Positions 61,602 through 64,000 of a stretch of 64,000 nucleotides of DNA are shown here, one piece after another. The notes beneath the pieces were generated by a model. The model was not told the origin of the DNA and ran no database searches. It saw nothing but the letters and a program-made list of their open reading frames with translations. How positions within the stretch are numbered: the stretch's first letter is position 1; each line of letters begins with the position of its first letter. The DNA comes from Verticiella alkaliphila (GTDB lineage: Bacteria > Pseudomonadota > Gammaproteobacteria > Burkholderiales > Burkholderiaceae_B): NCBI RefSeq assembly GCF_018904615.1, contig NZ_JADCNH010000003.1:1-64000 (forward strand), in the 5' to 3' direction. Made by a program: the position numbers and the translations under genes.

Positions 61602-62453
61602 TCAGGCGCAGGTCGGCGTGAAGGGCGTGGCATCGTAGTTCTCGGTGCCAGGCACGCCATGGCCGGGCGAGACGACGCGCTCGACGCTGTCCGCGGCGGG
61701 CTCGGCGCCATACCACTTGGTCGCAAGCTTGGCGAGCGTGCCGTCCATCTTCATGCACTTGAGCGCGTTGGACACCGCGTCGCGCCCGGCCTTGTCGTTC
61801 AGGCGGAACGGAATGGCCCACACCAGACCGGTCTTGATCGTGTAGCCCGTCTGCAGCGCCGGATTCTGCTTGGCCGCCCAGCCGGCCACGGTGCTGCCCG
61901 TGAGGTTGAAATCTGCGCGACCCGAGAGCACGGCCTGCACGGCATCGGCATTGGTGCCGTAGATGTCATAGGTGAAGCCGTACTTCTCGGCGTTGTCGCG
62001 CGCCCAGGCGTCGTAGTTCGAGCCCTTGTTGACCGTGACCTTCTTGCCCTTCAGGCCCTCCAGCGCATCGAGCGCCGGGGCGTTCTTGCGGCCGACGAAG
62101 GTGTAGTTCGTCTCGGTATAGCCTTCCGTGAAGAGCAGCGTGCGGGCGCGCTCCGGCGTCACGGTCACGGGCGCGAGCAGGAAGTCATACTTGCCGCTGT
62201 TCAGGCCGGGGATGAGGCCGGAGAATTCGGTGGCCTCGATCTCGATCTTGCGGTTGAGCCGCTTGGCAAGCTCTTCGCCCAGGTCGGCATTGAAGCCTTG
62301 CACGCCGCCCCCTAGCTTGACCATGCCTTGCGGCGCGAACGACGGGTCCAGGGCGCTCTTGAGCGGCGCCGACGATTGCGCCATGACAGCATGGCCGCTC
62401 AGACACAGCACGGTCAGTGCGGCGACACGGGAAAGGCGTGGGAGGAACGGCAT
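61602..62453 (-). CDS. Amino acid/hydantoin ABC transporter, periplasmic binding protein
   Basis: A 283-residue family-3 solute-binding protein with signal peptide MPFLPRLSRVAALTVLCLSGHAVMA. Motifs include GFNADLGEELAKRL, FLLAPVTVTPERARTLLFTEGYTE and a late NALKCMKMDGTLAKLATKWYG. A cysteine near the end (TPTCA) may form a disulphide with the one in LKCMK. It heads the transporter operon; a TTAAC-N5-GTTAA site lies about 100 bp upstream and ties the transporter to the hydantoin regulator. The ligand is probably a hydantoin, carbamoyl or amino acid. Confidence 0.9.
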   Translation of the reverse strand: MPFLPRLSRVAALTVLCLSGHAVMAQSSAPLKSALDPSFAPQGMVKLGGGVQGFNADLGEELAKRLNRKIEIEATEFSGLIPGLNSGKYDFLLAPVTVTPERARTLLFTEGYTETNYTFVGRKNAPALDALEGLKGKKVTVNKGSNYDAWARDNAEKYGFTYDIYGTNADAVQAVLSGRADFNLTGSTVAGWAAKQNPALQTGYTIKTGLVWAIPFRLNDKAGRDAVSNALKCMKMDGTLAKLATKWYGAEPAADSVERVVSPGHGVPGTENYDATPFTPTCA

Positions 62454-62553
62454 GGTGTGGCTCCGGGAACGGGGTCAGCGGATAGGGGAGGACAGACCGG
62501 AAAATTATTGGTCCGCGGCCGTTTGGTGTCGCGTACCTTTTTATGGCCATGCC

Positions 62554-62568
62554 TTAACAATCCGTTAA
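62554..62568. promoter_or_regulatory. TTAAC-N5-GTTAA operator upstream of the ABC operon
   Basis: TTAACAATCCGTTAA, extended as CTTAAC...GTTAAC, about 100 bp upstream of the binding-protein gene. It matches the sites at 54085 and 55055 in both arms and spacing and is located 7 kb from the LysR gene. Confidence 0.65.
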
Positions 62569-62670
62569 CAACGGCCGCGCCGAAGCCGCCCCCATGGGCA
62601 GAGCCCGCCCCGGAGCCTGCGTGTCACGTCCCCGGGTGGCGACGGGCCGTGCAACCCGGGTGCATTGCGA

Positions 62671-63687
62671 TTACCTGGCGCGCCGCACCTGGGTGGCAGC
62701 GCACGCCAGCGCGCAACCCAACGCCAGGGCCGCGCCGGCGAGTACCCAGCCGCGCCCGCGCGTGGACAGATGCGTGTACACGCTGTGCTGGAGCACCACG
62801 CGATCCGTCGGATCGGCCTCGGCGTCATCCTCGCCGGCCTGGTGCAGCGCGTCGGCGCGCGGCGAGGCGGGCGTATCCGTGCGCTGCTGTCGGATGAGCA
62901 TCGGCCCGAAGAGCCGATCCATGAGGCCCGGCATGCGGGCGCTCGCCGCCGAGATCAGCTTCGAGGCGCCGCCCACGTAGATGTCACGCTGAGGGTGCTC
63001 GGCCGCAAAGAGGATCGCGTCAGCCACCACCTCGGGCGCGTAGATCGGCGGGGGCAATTGCGGCTCCACGTCGAGCAGATTCTTCGCGTGGCGCACGAAG
63101 CCAGTCTGGATGGCGGCAGGCTTGATGAGCGTGACGGACACCGGGGCGCCGGCGTCCTGCAGTTCCATGCGCAGCGCGTCGGTGAAGCCCTTGACCGCAT
63201 GCTTGGACGCCGAATAGGCGCCCTGCAGCGGCACCGCACGGTCCGACACCTCGCTGCCGAGGTTGATGAGCGCGCCGCCGGACTTGCGCAGATAGGCCGC
63301 CGCGAGGAGCGAGCCGTACACGACGCCCCAGTAATTGGTCTCGAAGAGCTTGCGCTGGTCTTCGATCGGCACGTCGGCCAGGAGGCCGAAGATGGACACC
63401 CCCGCATTGTTGACCCAGGTGTCGACCCGGCCAAAGCGCTCGAGTGCCGCGGCCAGCAGAGCGGCCTGCTCGTCGTACACGCCGACATCGGTGGTCACGG
63501 CGATGGCGTCGGCGCCGCTGCGCCGCAGCTCGGCCACCAGCGCATCCAGCGCCTCCCGGTTGCGGCAGGCCAGTGCCAGCCGCGCGCCACGCGCGGCAGC
63601 AGCCTTGGCCGTGGCCCGGCCGATGCCGCTGCTCGCCCCGGTGATGACCATCACCTGGTGGTTCAATCCCTTCAGTCTTGGCTTCAC
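62671..63687 (-). CDS. SDR oxidoreductase with a C-terminal membrane anchor
   Basis: A 338-residue SDR starting at GTG (GGAGAG 6 bp upstream). It shows TGASSGIGRATAKAAAARGARL, NNAGVSIFG, the catalytic Ser in NLGSEVS and the YSASK motif (Tyr-x3-Lys). After the core, a variable stretch (about 260-315) leads to a C-terminal hydrophobic segment, GWVLAGAALALGCALACAA, that could anchor it in the membrane. The substrate is unknown. It follows the partial gene at the window edge by 67 bp on the same strand. Confidence 0.87.
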   Translation of the reverse strand: MKPRLKGLNHQVMVITGASSGIGRATAKAAAARGARLALACRNREALDALVAELRRSGADAIAVTTDVGVYDEQAALLAAALERFGRVDTWVNNAGVSIFGLLADVPIEDQRKLFETNYWGVVYGSLLAAAYLRKSGGALINLGSEVSDRAVPLQGAYSASKHAVKGFTDALRMELQDAGAPVSVTLIKPAAIQTGFVRHAKNLLDVEPQLPPPIYAPEVVADAILFAAEHPQRDIYVGGASKLISAASARMPGLMDRLFGPMLIRQQRTDTPASPRADALHQAGEDDAEADPTDRVVLQHSVYTHLSTRGRGWVLAGAALALGCALACAATQVRRAR

Positions 63688-63754
63688 ATTCGCTCTCCTG
63701 GAATCCCGCCCGTAAGGCGGCAACGCCAGCAAGCGATGCGCCTGCCGCGAGCGG

Positions 63755-64000
63755 TCAGCCGGGCGCCCCGTGCGAGGCCCGCGCCTCGGCGCCGGCAACG
63801 GCACCGTTCAGCCGGCCGATCAGCCACACGGCGCGCTCGAACTGGCTCGTGACGGCTAGCAGCCGGCGCAGCGTGCCGGCATCGTCACTGGCGTGTGCAA
63901 GATCGCGGCGCAGGCGTTCCAGCACCTCGCCACGATCGCTCGTGAGCCGGGCGAGCAGCACGAAATCCTCAGGGTCTCGCGGGGACTGCGCAATGGCGTC
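63755..64000 (-). CDS. C-terminal part of an unknown helical protein, cut by the window edge
   Basis: The open frame runs without a stop into the end of the window, so 82 codons of the 3' end are seen. The segment is rich in Arg, Leu and Ala, appears fully alpha-helical (VLERLRRDLAHASDD, LLAVTSQFERAVWLIG) and has no recognisable motif. An internal GTG at 63961 is not needed as a start. Its function is unknown. Confidence 0.6.
   Translation of the reverse strand, partial: DAIAQSPRDPEDFVLLARLTSDRGEVLERLRRDLAHASDDAGTLRRLLAVTSQFERAVWLIGRLNGAVAGAEARASHGAPG

Noticed and set aside
1-64000. CRISPR arrays, prophages and insertion sequences.
   Set aside because: I saw no regularly spaced repeats, no cas, integrase, capsid or transposase genes and no terminal inverted repeats flanking a gene.

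Overview
The window is 64 kb of high-GC chromosome from a betaproteobacterium of the order Burkholderiales, most likely Alcaligenaceae (Bordetella, Achromobacter or Pigmentiphaga type). The evidence is the conserved block hemA-prfA-prmC-grxD-ubiX beside tRNA-Phe, several Bug/TctC periplasmic receptors, an rrn-type promoter array at the left edge, and many ABC systems for amino acids and amides. The genus is not resolved.

Layout. 1-749: upstream promoter region of an rRNA operon that reads out of the window to the left. 750-7297: an amino-acid ABC transporter, a GntR regulator and two M20-type amidohydrolases, linked by GTATAC-centred operators. 7432-23092: a catabolic region made of a branched-chain/amide ABC transporter (liv-like), a 2Fe-2S ferredoxin, a glutamine-synthetase-like ligase, a Rieske oxygenase, RidA, a Bug receptor, a fused HyuA-HyuB/5-oxoprolinase and a DadA-like oxidase. 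A second GntR regulator has matching sites in front of it and in front of the Rieske gene. 23136-31606: mixed metabolic genes (enoyl-CoA hydratase, M61 peptidase, SDR, LysR, a metallophosphoesterase fusion, a Bug receptor, a nitroreductase). 31700-39857: core genes (folM-like SDR, folB, ttcA, hisC, ubiX, grxD, prmC, prfA, hemA, tRNA-Phe). 40288-40765: two small orphan genes just downstream of tRNA-Phe. 41072-44043: a tctCBA tripartite transporter. 44300-48000: a five-gene set (acyl-CoA-dehydrogenase-like, PIG-L deacetylase, NodS-like methyltransferase, GT2 glycosyltransferase, ABC ATPase). 48065-52428: a class II lanthipeptide cluster with a Nif11-type precursor, an unknown 338-aa protein and a LanM with a Cys-Cys-Gly zinc site. 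52511-62568: a D-hydantoin pathway (D-hydantoinase, hydantoin racemase, N-carbamoyl-D-amino-acid hydrolase, PLP dehydratase, D-2-hydroxyacid dehydrogenase, ABC transporter) with its LysR regulator and three identical-architecture TTAAC-N5-GTTAA sites. 62671-64000: an SDR and the end of an unknown gene.

How the genes work together. Three separate catabolic modules use cyclic amides or amides, and each has its own regulator and operator family visible in the sequence. The hydantoin module reads as a complete route from uptake to 2-oxo/hydroxy acids. The 12-22 kb module looks like oxidative degradation of an amine with glutamylation chemistry, but its substrate is unknown. The most novel item is the lanthipeptide cluster: one precursor with a Gly-Gly leader end and a 23-residue core holding three Thr and two Cys, made by a ProcM-like synthetase, with no transporter or protease gene beside it.
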